Below, piece by piece: positions 46,141 through 56,726 of a DNA stretch of 64,000 nt. Numbering within the stretch: the stretch's first letter is position 1; every line of letters starts with the position of its first letter. The DNA comes from Sporobolomyces roseus (Eukaryota > Basidiomycota > Microbotryomycetes > Sporidiobolales > Sporidiobolaceae). Made by a program: the position numbers and the translations under genes. Under the pieces are notes generated by a model, which ran no database searches, was not told the origin of the DNA, and saw nothing but the letters and a program-made list of their open reading frames with translations. The stretch is from the NCBI GenBank assembly GCA_016617785.1, contig JADILM010000006.1, forward strand, positions 62,001 through 126,000, given 5' to 3'.

Positions 46141-48315
46141 ATGGCTGATCCAGCACCTATTCCAGCACCTCAACCTGCGACTCCAGCCATGCAAGCGAAC
46201 GGAGCAGTTCCAATCCCCGGTTCGACTTCACTCTCAGGTTCATCAACTACTCCAAGTGCTGGTGTTCCTCTGTGTATGAACGGGTGTGGTAATCCTGCAG
46301 ATAGGAAGAACACTTGTCCTACTTGTCAAACGTGAGTTCCCGAGTCGAGACTGAATCAGCTTCAAGCTGTTTTAAAGATGAGAACGACTGATTCTGCTCT
46401 CTTTCGAATAACCCAGATTGAAGATCCCAGGAGCTCAATTCTGTACTCCTACTTGCTTCAAGGATAACTGTGAGTTCAAAGTTCGCTCTCTGGTATTTGA
46501 GGACTCTCGGGTTGATTGGAATACTCAATATTTCCCTTTCCTTCCGTCGCTCACAGGGAAGACTCACAAACTGCTACATGTCAAGAATGAACCTGGAAAA
46601 TATCAATACCCGGAGAACAGTACGTCTGAATACACCTTACTCGTCCTTTCTTCCCGAGATTCGAATTCTGATGAGTTCCTCCTCTCCGCCCTCCCTTCAT
46701 CGCTCTTACTACTCTCTATACTCCTCAACCTACAGCCAAAGATGCATTCGACGGACGATTCAATTACACCGGACCTTTACGAGGAGTACTCCCTGTAGAA
46801 GCTGTGCCAAAACGAGAAGTTCCCTCACACATCCCCAAGCCCGACTACGCAACAGAAGGTGAGTTACTCGAAAATATTCCTGGGAAATGGTCTGGCATTT
46901 TCGGAGGGAGGATTATGGGGAAAGCGGAAGAAGTGGGAAGAGTCATTGGGTATGGATTGAGGGATGCAGTGAGTCGACAGATTTCGTGAGAAGATTGTAC
47001 TGACGAGAGACTTGATTAGTGAACGGTGTTTCATTCTCTGAACAGGTCGCGAATCGATCGGAAAGGATTGGGAAAGTGTTGAAACCGGATGAGATCGAGG
47101 GAATGAGAAAAGTCTGTAGGGTACGTTCAAATTCGCTTTCTCATTACTCTCGCTCACGGGCTCACGAATGCGATCGTTGTAGCTCGCGAGAGAAGTGTTG
47201 GATATCGCTGCTGCTGCGATTCGACCGGGAATCACGACTCTCGAAATCGATCAAATCGTTCACGAGGAATGCATGAAACGTGACTCGTACCCTAGTCCTC
47301 TCGGTTACCACAAGTTCCCTCGGAGCGTCTGCACGAGTGTCAACGAGGTCATCTGTCATGGTGAGTGGGGAATTGGTCGATCGTTAGCTTTCCGAGACTG
47401 ATCGACCAGTTTGTACGTCTACAGGTATTCCCGATGCTCGACCTCTGGTGGAAGGCGATATCATCAACTTGGATGTGACACTGTATCACCAAGGTTTCCA
47501 CGGTGACATCAATGCAACCTGTTCGTCTCCCTTTTCTCACCTTCATCTCACCCGTGGAACTTAACTTCGTTTCCCTTCTCCAGATCCCGTCGGAAGTCAA
47601 GTACCTCAAACGAACCTCGACTTGATCGCCTGTGCTCGAGAGTGCCTAGACGAAGCGATTCGATTATGTAAACCCGGATTTCAATATCAAGATGTTGGCA
47701 AAACCATCGAATTCGTCGCTTCGAAACGAGGTTTCTCGACGAACAAGACTTATGTCGGCCATGGCATCAATCAGTCAGTCGTCAATTCTGATCCAGCTCT
47801 TTCTCGCTAGGTCGAGTTGGGTGGACCTTGACAACTGACAACTTTCTCTCTTTTTAGGCTATTCCATTGCGCTCCTAACGTTCCTCATTACGCTGGAAAC
47901 CGAGCTTCGGGTACTATGCGAGTCGGACAAGTAAGCACGCTCTCCTCTCTTCTTCCCTTTGCTTATCCCGCTGACTTCAGATTTTCTTCGCAGACTTTTA
48001 CGATTGAACCGATGATCTGTGTCGGCCAACAAAAAGAGGTCCACTGGCCAGACAACGTACGAATCCTGTCCTTCTCCTCTCCTATCTCTCTACCAACTCA
48101 CACTTCTGCGTCGATAGTGGACGGCTGCTACTTGCGATGGAAAAGCCTCTGCTCAATTCGAAGAAACTCTTTTGATCACCCCTGAAGGAGTCGAAGTTCT
48201 TACCGCTGCTCCTGGATGGGTCTTACCAACGAAGAAAGCAGATGTTGTTGAACAGGAGAAGACCAGTACTGGAGGAGGAGGAGGAGGGGGGAAAAAGAAG
48301 AAGGGGAAAAAGTAG
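46141..48315 (+). CDS. MAP1: methionine aminopeptidase 1, right-arm copy
   Basis: Same enzyme as the gene at 38440. Eleven exons starting at 46141 (first exon to 46331) give about 440 residues. Zinc finger [33 protein letters not shown]; metal ligands Asp (INLDVTLYH), Asp (HGDINAT), His (YVGHGINQ), Glu ([10 protein letters not shown]) and Glu ([10 protein letters not shown]). Ends KKKKGKK-stop at 48313-48315, the likely ancestral C-terminus. The N-terminal 50 residues ([17 protein letters not shown]...) share little with the left copy, while exons 9-11 and the introns between them are nearly identical to it. Lies 188 bp downstream of the TB2-like gene in the same direction. Confidence 0.9.
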
Positions 48316-48513
48316 ACCACTCGTCGAGAAATCGATTCTTACTTTATCTCTCTTACTCAGATTGTTTCACTCGAAGACGAGACGTGGAGAGAGAGTAATC
48401 CAAACGGATAGATCTCATTGCTACTTTTCAAATTTCAATCAGGACATAAAATTCGGAGCGATGCCGACGAGAATTGTTTGTGAGGGAGGAGGATTGACAA
48501 AGGGAAAGAGTGC

Positions 48514-50069
48514 CTAATCACTGTCTGACAAAACGAGCACTTCAACCTCTTTACCCTTTCCTTCCTTCATTCCGTTCGAGCTTGAAGCGGTTCCCTCTCT
48601 TTCAAGCTTGACTTCCTTCTTCACTTCCGACTTCTCAGCATTTCCGTTCGCTACACCTCGTTTGAGCTGCTTTGTTGTCGAATCGCGTTCAATTCGACGT
48701 TCGATCTCTGCAATTTCCCTTTCTAGCTTTTCTAGCTTTAGTTGCGCGAGTTCGTCTTGAAGTTCAGCTAATTTATCCTCCGGAGCGATCTCGTTTTGAT
48801 CCTCAACGTCTGGGTTGACTGAGTTGTCAGAGTTGTCAGAGATAGTACTAGAAGATTGATGCCAGGACTCCGAAGTGGACTCTGAGTACTCGGGAGGTTC
48901 GGGCGAAGGTGAACACGAAAGCTCGGAGCTACGTCGTTCGAAAGACTCCTCCAACATTGAACTTTCTGCTTCAGCAACCACGTCTTCTGCTCCACCAAGA
49001 GATCAAGTAGTCAGCTTCTCTGACGGGAGAGCTGAAGAGAACGAAATAGAGGCAGAGCTGACGCGAAATCATCGGAATGAGGTCGTGAGCTTCCAAAATT
49101 TCTGTAAGACGATGCGTTTCAGCAGAAGGTCGACACATGAAGCAGAGGACGAGAATGAGATCACCCCGACTTCGACAACGGAACTCGAACTCGTAAAAAG
49201 GGGAGTCCTTTCGAGTGTCGACATAGTGGTAATCGTAGTAATACGATCTTGTGGACGTAGGGGCGGCCGGCTGTGCTTCACCGAAGCTAGTTGACGTGTT
49301 CGTAAGCTTCTACGTCCGGAACGGGATGACAAGCGACCTGAAAGCGTACGCGATCGCGTGCGAGACCATCGCCTTTTTTCTATCTTCGTGAATCGTCGGC
49401 TCCTCCACCTCGCTGTAGATATAATCCCTTGCTGCAGTGGGTTTCTTCTTCATCTCCTTGTCGATCCAGCGATAGACGACTAGATTGATATTCCCAAGAC
49501 TCTTCTGAATTGCTTTGTCCGTGCAAGCTAATTTTTCGTTATCTGTCGTTTTGATGTCTTCGAAGATGAAAGGACGCTCTGACGCCTGAAGAGACAGTAG
49601 TAATCAGACAAGAGCGCCTTGATGGAGTTGAGAAGCTTACTGGTCCATCTCGACGAGCGGAGAGGACGAACTCTTGCGGACCTTTCACTCCCATGTCAAT
49701 TACGCGAGCCCTTTGCCTTTATACCTCGAGTGAGCTCTTTTCACCTTTCGACAAGAGCGAATCGAGTATCTTACCACTGTCCGTACATGTGTAGCTCCAC
49801 CGTGAGTCCAACAGTAATGAAGTCGCGATCATCGGAAAAGTGAATCGCAAATTTTTGACCGGTCTTAGCTTCAGCGTAGCAGATCGTTTTGTTCTCTGAT
49901 ACCTTGACTCCATAAATTGGTGTCTCCTCTCCCTCAGTGGTCATCCAGACCTTGAACTCCGGAATTGATGGGAGCGTGCTGAAGGAACGGGAAAACAGGA
50001 GTAAGCGAGATTCAATGGCAAGAGTGAGAGAGTAGCTCACAGGCGAGTCACAGACGTATCATCAGCCAT
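48514..50069 (-). CDS. DUF7918-like protein 3 (no left-arm counterpart in place)
   Basis: Function unknown. ATG 50067-50069, 29-nt first exon (50069-50041), then a domain exon with TLPSIPEFKVWMTTEGEETP, KTICYAEAKTGQKFAIHFSD and VGLTVELHMYGQW. Later exons include MGVKGPQEFVLSARRDGP and SERPFIFEDI; splice positions match copy 1, where the donor after DGP is GT here but GC there. The tail has a long coiled segment (EDKLAELQDELAQLKLEKLE, EREIAEIERRIERD), basic patches, and a terminal SIM-like string EVLVLSDSD. Together with copy 4 it forms a direct tandem pair; about 1.95 kb around it has no left-arm equivalent. Confidence 0.68.
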
Positions 50070-50356
50070 GACTGAAAGGCTCTGGTCCGAGTTCGAGTGG
50101 GAAAAGTGAACAGTTGAAAGCGAAAGGACGATCAAATTTTTCGCTTGGTGCGCAAAGATCCCTCGGTACAACTTACCCCTATCTTCCAGCACCCGTACCT
50201 CATCCCGCCGAAAGATAACGAAACAGTTCGACCTTTGAAGTATAAGGAAGATAGGAAAAGCAAGGTATCATTACTACTCATTTGCGAAATCTGCCTAATC
50301 AAAGACAAGAACAAGCGGTATCAAGCGGAGAGAGAAGGTACAGAGAGAAGGTGAGT

Positions 50357-51852
50357 TCAATTGCTATCGCTCAACACAATCACTTCCTTCTCCTTCCCCT
50401 TTCCCTCTCCTCCCGAAGCTGCACCGTTTCCTCCTTTCTCAAGCTTGACTTTCTTCTTTCCTTCCCTTCCCTCTTCACTTCCTTCACGCTTGACTCCACT
50501 CGTCGTGGATTCACCACTGATCCTACGTTTAATAGCTGCCATACGACTCTGACGTTCCAATTCTGCGAGTTCGTCTTGAAGTCGAGAGAGTTCTGCTTCT
50601 GAAACAGGTTCTTCTTCGTCGTCGGAGATGACGATCGGAGCTAGAGGGAGTGGATTCGAGGTGGATTCGGAGCGAGAACGAGAGGCGGAGGAAGCGTTTG
50701 ATAGCCGTAAGTGAGAGGGACCAGCGATAGGGAGAGCTTGAGGAGCGTCGATAGTTTCTGTCGACGTTTCGAGTGCAGCGGGAGAAGAGAGGAAGAAAGT
50801 CAAAGCGTCGTGATCAGTGCTTGCGAATTGTTTAGCGAGAAGAGGCAAGTGAAGAGACGGACCTGGAATCAAGTTTTCCATCTCGAGAATCGCTAAACGG
50901 GGAACGACCTCAGTGAGCAACTTCCGCTGTGCGAGAAGGAAGCCAGTGACTCACCTCGACTGCGATAGCGGAATTCGAAAGTGTGGAAGGGTTGACCAGG
51001 TAAGTCAATGTACCTGTAAAAGTGACGCGGCTTTTTGCGAATACGAGCAGCTTGTTCAACACCGAATCTATAGACACGACGTCAGCTCGGCCTGAGTACC
51101 TTGAGAACAATCTGTAGAGGATACTCACGAAGTCGTGTGCGAGAAACTGGCTTTTTTCGAATCTTCGTGAATGAGCGGTGAATCGAGGGATTTCTGCTTC
51201 TGACCGGGAATTCCACGACGAGGCTTGCGACTAGACCATCGACGAATCTTGAACGACAATGATCCTAAATTCTTGAAGATAGTCTCATCGGTACAAGCAA
51301 GTTGATCGTCGGAGGTAGTCGAGACTTCGCCAAATACGAAGGGTCGTTCAGTGGTCTGTACGACTAAAGGTGTTTCGTCAGCACTTTTGACGATCGGGGC
51401 AAGCTAAGGACTTACGCTAGTCACGCGTGTTGCGCTGATCGTCTCGGATGGATAAAGTCGATCTGAAGGAATTGGATATCCTCGGAGGCTGACAAATGCA
51501 TTGGTCCCGTCAGATAGGCGAGCAGCGGCAGGACGAAGCAAGATACTGACTGTGACTTGATACCGTAGAGATCTGCGCTGTAACCGTACGGTCGAGTTTG
51601 GCGAGAATCAGAGAAGCCAATTGCAAAATGTTGTCCAGTTTTGCTTTCGACGTAGCAGATAGTTTTGTTCGGTGACTCTTGCACGCTGTAGAGAGGTACT
51701 TTTGTTCCATCGACCATCATCCATACGGTGAACTCGGGCACTGAAGGGAGAGAGCTAGATGATCCGAGAGAGAATGAGGGGAATGAGCGAAGTTTAAAGG
51801 GTGGAGACAGGTTCAGAGCTTACAGTCGCGTGACATAGGTATTACTAGCCAT
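50357..51852 (-). CDS. DUF7918-like protein 4 with SUMO-interacting-type tail (mirror of copy 1)
   Basis: Function unknown. ATG 51850-51852; 29-nt first exon (51852-51824); domain exon with SSLPSVPEFTVWMMVDGTKV, KTICYVESKTGQHFAIGFSD. Later exons read SDRLYPSETISATRVTS, TTERPFVFGEVSTTSDDQ, IHEDSKKASFSHTTS, FHTFEFRYRSR and ILEMENLIP. The tail carries APIVISDDEEE, SEAELSRLQDELAELERQ, a Lys-rich region and the terminal EVIVLSDSN, and is nearly identical to the tail of copy 1, although the folded domain differs at many positions. The junction entering the last coding exons is not fully resolved. Divergent from NAA20 across 186 bp. Confidence 0.7.
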
Positions 51853-52038
51853 CTTTGAGACTCTCCAGAGCTAGTCAGAGTAGAAAGTGAAGCGTCAGAG
51901 GTCAAGAGTTGAACGATCAAAAAGTTTCATCTTTTTCTTCTCCCCATACACTTCAACTCACTCAGACTACGCAAGAAAGTACCTAGGACTACTTGTGAAT
52001 ACTTCAGCTACCCTCACAACTGATACACAGCTTCTCCC
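51853..52038. promoter_or_regulatory. conserved bidirectional promoter, right arm
   Basis: 186 bp between divergent start codons; mirror of 36639-36824, same length and many shared blocks. Confidence 0.7.
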
Positions 52039-53126
52039 ATGTCTTTGTTGAGACCTTTCTCGGCTCTCGATTTATTCGAATTCAATGGCATCAACCTCGA
52101 CGTGTGGACTGAAACTTACGGTGTAAGCTATTACTTGAGCTACATGTCGACTTGGCCAGATCTATTCTCGTGAGTTAGAGGGGGCAACTTCCGATCTATC
52201 GTTTTAAACTCTCAGTTGATCGCTCAAATTCTCTTGCTCACAGCGTCGTTGAATCTGCTGGAGGATCACGGAAGGTCAACATGAGTTCAAGTAGAGGAAG
52301 GGCTACGAGTGGAGGAGGATTCGGGGGTGGAGAGGGAGGTGAATTGATGGGCTATGGTCAGTTTGCGATGCTGTCTCTATCCATCTTTGACGACACAGAG
52401 AGGCTGATAGAATGGACTTCTGCAAGGTGACAGTCATGGGGAAGACGGAAGGTCGAGGGAAAGAATGGCAGTGAGTCGCAGCTTTCGCTCTTTCTCCTCG
52501 CCTGTTTCCCCTTCTCTGCTCTACCTCTCACTTCTGCCTAATCTGCGTCTCGCACTGTTACTGGTCATCAAAGATACTGATTCTCTGCCTCCGCCTCACG
52601 CCCACAGTGGCCACGTCTCAGCGATCACGGTTTCGCCTTCACATCGAAGATTAGGACTCGCAAGTATGATGATGGATCTGCTCGAGTCAGTCAGTGATCG
52701 AGAGAAGGGATGGTTGTAAGTCGCACGCTCACCTTTCTGCGATCGAGTCTCGCGTTTTTCGAGCCTGCGGAGGAGCGTCGATTGAGCTGACTCGTTCTTC
52801 TTTTCACAGCGTGGATCTCTTCGTTCGAGAATCAAACGATCTCGCGATAGGTTTGTATCAGTCACTCGGGTACATGATATATCGGAGAGTGTCGGGATAC
52901 TACGGAGGTGGTCCGAAAGAACCAGACGAAGATGCATTCGGTGAGTTTCTCTCTCATTGAATTCTGTCTTTCCCCCTGCTTCCTCGGACTGACTCGTGTA
53001 CTTTCGGATTTGGCAGACATGCGGAAAGCTTTACCAATAGACAAGGACAAAGAATCGATCAAACTGCCAAAAGGAATCAAGAGTGGACGAGATTGGGGAG
53101 TAGGACCAGAAGAGATCGTCTTTTGA
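52039..53126 (+). CDS. NAA20: NatB N-terminal acetyltransferase catalytic subunit, right-arm copy
   Basis: Same enzyme as at 35550. Exons 52039-52169, 52244-52356, 52434-52470, 52608-52715, 52810-52940, 53017-53126 (131/113/37/108/131/110 nt) give 209 residues with GNAT features intact: LDVWTETYGVSYYLSYMS, ELMGY, EWHGHVSAITVSPSHRRLGL, VDLFVRESNDLAIGLYQSLG, EPDEDAFDMRKALP. The Ser/Gly-rich insertion before ELMGY is kept (KVNMSSSRGRATSGGGFGGG). Introns differ more than exons. A functional second NatB catalytic subunit seems likely since no lesion is visible. Confidence 0.9.
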
Positions 53127-53641
53127 GTAGAGTCAAGTGCTGACAATCAAGGACGATAACTCTGCGTATGAGCTCTTGATGGATCGGGCTGGTCTCTGCT
53201 GCGCTCAGCAGCGCAGATCAGCGAGGAAGCTGGCACGTTTGACAGAAATAGCTGTTTCTCACTGACTTGCAGCTTTCTTGGCTTTGTATCGCTTTCGCCG
53301 TCCTTCCCTGCTGACTCGGAGCGTAGCGGCTGCTCTCAAGATACTCTCGAGTGTAGATCCTCGCCAACCGCCAACCGGGAGCGCCAGTCGACGTAGAACT
53401 TGAACGGAGCAGAAACGAGCGATGCGAAAGGAGAATCTGAGAGCGAAAGTTTGCTTTCTCCAACGCCGACCGCTTTGAACTGTCACTTCTTTGACTTTGC
53501 AGCTCTCTCGAAAGCAAAGTGAGAGCGAGGCGAGTCTGAACAGGGAGCGAAACGATCTCTCGACTTTTCACTCTGAACCAATCACCTCAACATCTCAGAT
53601 CAGCTTCGGAACAGCTCAAATAGCCTCAAGTGTACTCCAAG
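53127..53641. other. spacer between NAA20 and IPK1, right arm, with ~150-bp extra segment
   Basis: Aligns with the left-arm spacer on both sides, but about 53190-53340 has no left counterpart. That extra piece begins with a short hairpin (CTGCGCT-CAGC-AGCGCAG). The segment joins at GGATCxGGCT on one side and ACTCTCGAGTGTAG on the other. Confidence 0.6.
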
Positions 53642-55045
53642 ATGTCTCCACTGCCTCCCCTCGACTCTACGAACCCTCAAGAGTGGCACTATTTAGCTGA
53701 AGGAGGAGCGAATTTAGTCCTCTCTTACTCTGGCTCACAACCAGCTTACAAGGGCAGAGTACTACGATTGAAGAAGAGGAAGAAGCTACAACACACTACG
53801 ATAGCAGGAGAAGCAGATATGGACTTTGCAAAGGAGATAATTGAACCTCTTTTAGGGAAAGATCAAGTTGCAGAGATGGAACTGGTTCAATTGGATAGTG
53901 GATGGCTACAAGGGATGAATGAGATAGTAATCAAGAGAAAGAGTAGACCTAGAGAGAGGGAAGAGGAGGATGAGATTGATCGAGAGTGTCGATTTGGAGT
54001 AACCGCAGAGGATCTCGTAGGAGGGAAACGCACGATCGCATTCGAGATCAAGGTGAGTCGATATTCATGGGCAGAGTCAGAATTGCGTTGAATCTGTCGT
54101 TCTCACAGCCGAAATGGGGTTTCCTCCCTTCTCCTATTCACCTTTCTCCGTTGACTCGCTCTATCAAAACGACCTACTGCCGATTCTGTATGCATCGATA
54201 TCACCGAACGAACTCAATGGACAATCACCAAGAAGGCTACTGCCCACTCGACCTCTACAGCGGCGACTCGACCAGAATTCGAAAAGCTGTTGATGCGCTC
54301 TTTTCAATTTGGGAATCAAGTCAAGGTGAAGCCAACAACTTTCGGATCTTTGTAAACGGACAAGCTATCAAACCAGACGATGTGCGCTCCTTTACTTTGC
54401 TCTGCTCTTCGCTGCGATTACGCTCAGGCTGAGTTTGTTTCTTCGTTTCCCGTTCCTTTGCTTACTAAACAGTCTGCGGCTATCGCTTCGACTCTCGACC
54501 TCCTCACCACTCACACTAGTCGCGACTCTAGCCATGCCTCCCTTCGCTCCCTCGCCATATCTCTCCTCGTTCCCCCTCTCATCTCTTCCCCTCTCCTTTC
54601 AACCCTTTCCCATCTCCAGTCCTCTCTCGATCCGCTCGACATCGAAGGACTAGTCTCACTCATCTCCTCTCAAACGTCCATCGACTTATCTGATTCTTCA
54701 GCCGATCTCACTCCACTTGGTCCTCAGCCCTCGATCGAAGAATGGCGTTCCTTCCTCTCTTCCTACCAATCCTCCTCTCCTCTCGACCTCAGACACACAA
54801 TTCGCTCTTTCCTTCTCTCTGCAACCTTCAAGGACTGTTCAATCATTGTCCGATTCGAGAGGGATCAGGAAACGGAAGAGATCAGGTCGAAAGTTAAAGC
54901 TATCGATTTGGATCCGAAGCCAATCAAGAAGCTGAGGAAATGGCTCGAGTTGGATCAAGAGATTGTTGAAAGCTGGAAGACGATGCTTGATGGATTAAGC
55001 GAGGAGGAGAGAGGGAGTCTTAGGAAATGCTCGAATGAAACTTGA
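53642..55045 (+). CDS. IPK1: inositol-pentakisphosphate 2-kinase, right-arm copy
   Basis: Same enzyme as at 33777. Exons 53642-54052, 54109-54381, 54473-55045 (411/273/573 nt) give 418 residues. Intact signatures: EGGANLVLSYSG, GRVLRLKKRKK, FEIKPKWGFLPSP, CRFCMHRYHR, YCPLDLYSGD, FKDCSIIVRF. By eye the first exon is roughly 85-90% identical in protein to the left copy, and the third exon somewhat less. Stop codon is 44 bp from the stop of the convergent NAT copy. Confidence 0.88.
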
Positions 55046-55089
55046 GGAACAACGAAGTCTATTCAATCACAATCACAACAAGGGAACGT

Positions 55090-56335
55090 CTAAAAACCGA
55101 ACCCAAATTCCTTCTTCAAGTATTCCTTCATCACACTCGTTTCCATATCGACCCACTCGACATCTCTTCCCTCCAAACTCCCTTTCGCCTCATGCCCTCC
55201 TGTCGTGTACACTTTCGCTCTCCTACCTTCCCCTTCCTTCTCAGCATACATCATACTCCTCCTCGCACCTCCACTATCCGGAATCAATCTCGTGACCAAC
55301 CAGAACGCAGTGAAGGAAGCGAGTTCGTGAGAAGCTGAGAAATGATGATAGAGTCTGAAATCGAGGAGCGGGATAGAGATGACTTGGAAATGGAACAGCG
55401 GGGACCAATGGCCTGGAGAGGAGGAGTCGATGGGAAGAGAGACGGGTTGACCAGGCGGAGTGATTCGTCGGGAGAAAGTCCAACCTTTCGGACCTGGGTC
55501 GATGGGTTGCGTTTGGGATGAGGACAGAGGTAGGTATTCGTGCTTGAGATGGAAGGCTTCGTAGTCATTCAATCCCATCACGAGTTCTTCATCTTGGAGT
55601 TTGATCCTGTAAGCCAAGCGATGGAAACGAGTTGATCGGGAGTTAAGAAGCGAGAGACTCGAATTGGAAATCTTCGCTCACGGTACCGGTGCCGCCCAAG
55701 GACCCCAGGCTCCGTCAACTGTCACGATACAACCGATTCAGTCACAGCCGCTTGTAGGCAAGCGAGAAATTAGGTCTAGCTTACCTAAATATCTCCCTTC
55801 ACTTCCCTCCCAATCTGCCAACATCACCTCATGGGTCATCGTTCCCCATTTGTACCCGTCCTTGTGTGTCAATGGATCGTTGCCGAGTGATTTGAACGTC
55901 CTCCCGACCAATTCGCTCACTCTGAATCCAAATACTCGCAAAAACGAAGAGAACGTCGCATTGATCGCTATAGACTCCCTTCTATGGTCAGCTCACGTCA
56001 TTCAGCTAGTGTCAAGAGTACTACTTACCAAAACAGAAAGCCCCTTTCCTCTGCTTAACGATCCTTTCGAACGCATTCGTCCCTTCTGGCATTTCCGTGA
56101 AAGCGCTACTGAGCTTGATCGGTCCCTTAGTATCCCATTGCTCTTCAGGTACGTGTAGAGGTGAGGTATCCTTCGGAATGTTTTCCAATTGAGCGAGTAA
56201 CAGTTTCGACAGGAGTTCGAGAGAAGGCGGTTCGCTGAGCAACGAGGGAGGGAGGTTGATCCGAGCTAGATAGAGCTCTGCTTGTGAGGGTGTAAGGACG
56301 TGCTGTAGGTAGGGGTCGAGCGGTATTCCATCCAT
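55090..56335 (-). CDS. arylamine N-acetyltransferase, right-arm copy
   Basis: Same enzyme as at 32503. Minus-strand exons 56335-56029, 55967-55785, 55718-55682, 55606-55090 (307/183/37/517 nt) give 347 residues. Triad Cys (RKGAFCFA), His (TMTHEVMLADW) and Asp (VDGAWGPWAAP) intact. Differences from the left copy lie mostly in the first 100 residues and in the loop after the Asp (IKLQDEELVMGLNDYEAFHL), a region that shapes the acceptor pocket in NATs, so substrate preference may differ; that is inference. Confidence 0.88.
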
Positions 56336-56726
56336 CTTTTGACTCTTTCGGTTGACTCGGATTTGAGGATGAGGTGAAAGAGGGGAACTTTTCGATGCGA
56401 GGAAGGCGAGAATTCGATTGGGTGCTGAAGTTGAAAGAAAGGTCTGAAGGAGCAAGGGTCGAGACAAGGGTTTGCAAGAGGTAGAAGGCGAGAGAACGGA
56501 AGGGAAAGAGGAAGAAAGCAAGCGATTGTAACCCTCTATATCCGATTTTTAACGACTGACCCACTTTGTCCATCCTTCTCCGCCGTCGTACAAAAATAAA
56601 AATAGGAGTCGCCGAACTGCGGGGTTTGACCCCTGTCGACCTCGAGGTTCGACGGCTAAGGGGTCGCATGGAACGCTTTCTCTCTCTCTTTCCTTTCACC
56701 TTCTCCCTCTCCCATCGACGCGCGAA
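56336..56726. other. intergenic region at outer edge of right duplication arm
   Basis: About 390 bp, presumably divergent promoter for NAT (right copy) and the small membrane protein. No gene seen. Confidence 0.45.

Larger units (their letters stand above)
46141..56335. repeat. right arm of large inverted segmental duplication
   Basis: Mirror image of 32503-40515: MetAP1(+), DUF7918-like(-), NAA20(+), IPK1(+), NAT(-), with one additional DUF7918-like gene (48514-50069) between MetAP1 and the mirror DUF7918-like gene. Confidence 0.93.

Noticed and set aside
32503..56335. Mating-type locus
   Set aside because: No homeodomain, pheromone precursor or STE3-like receptor gene is present, so the inverted layout alone does not support this.
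56620..56670. tRNA-like string with GAGGTTCGACGGC
   Set aside because: The T-arm-like sequence is not accompanied by a matching acceptor stem, D-arm or anticodon arm.
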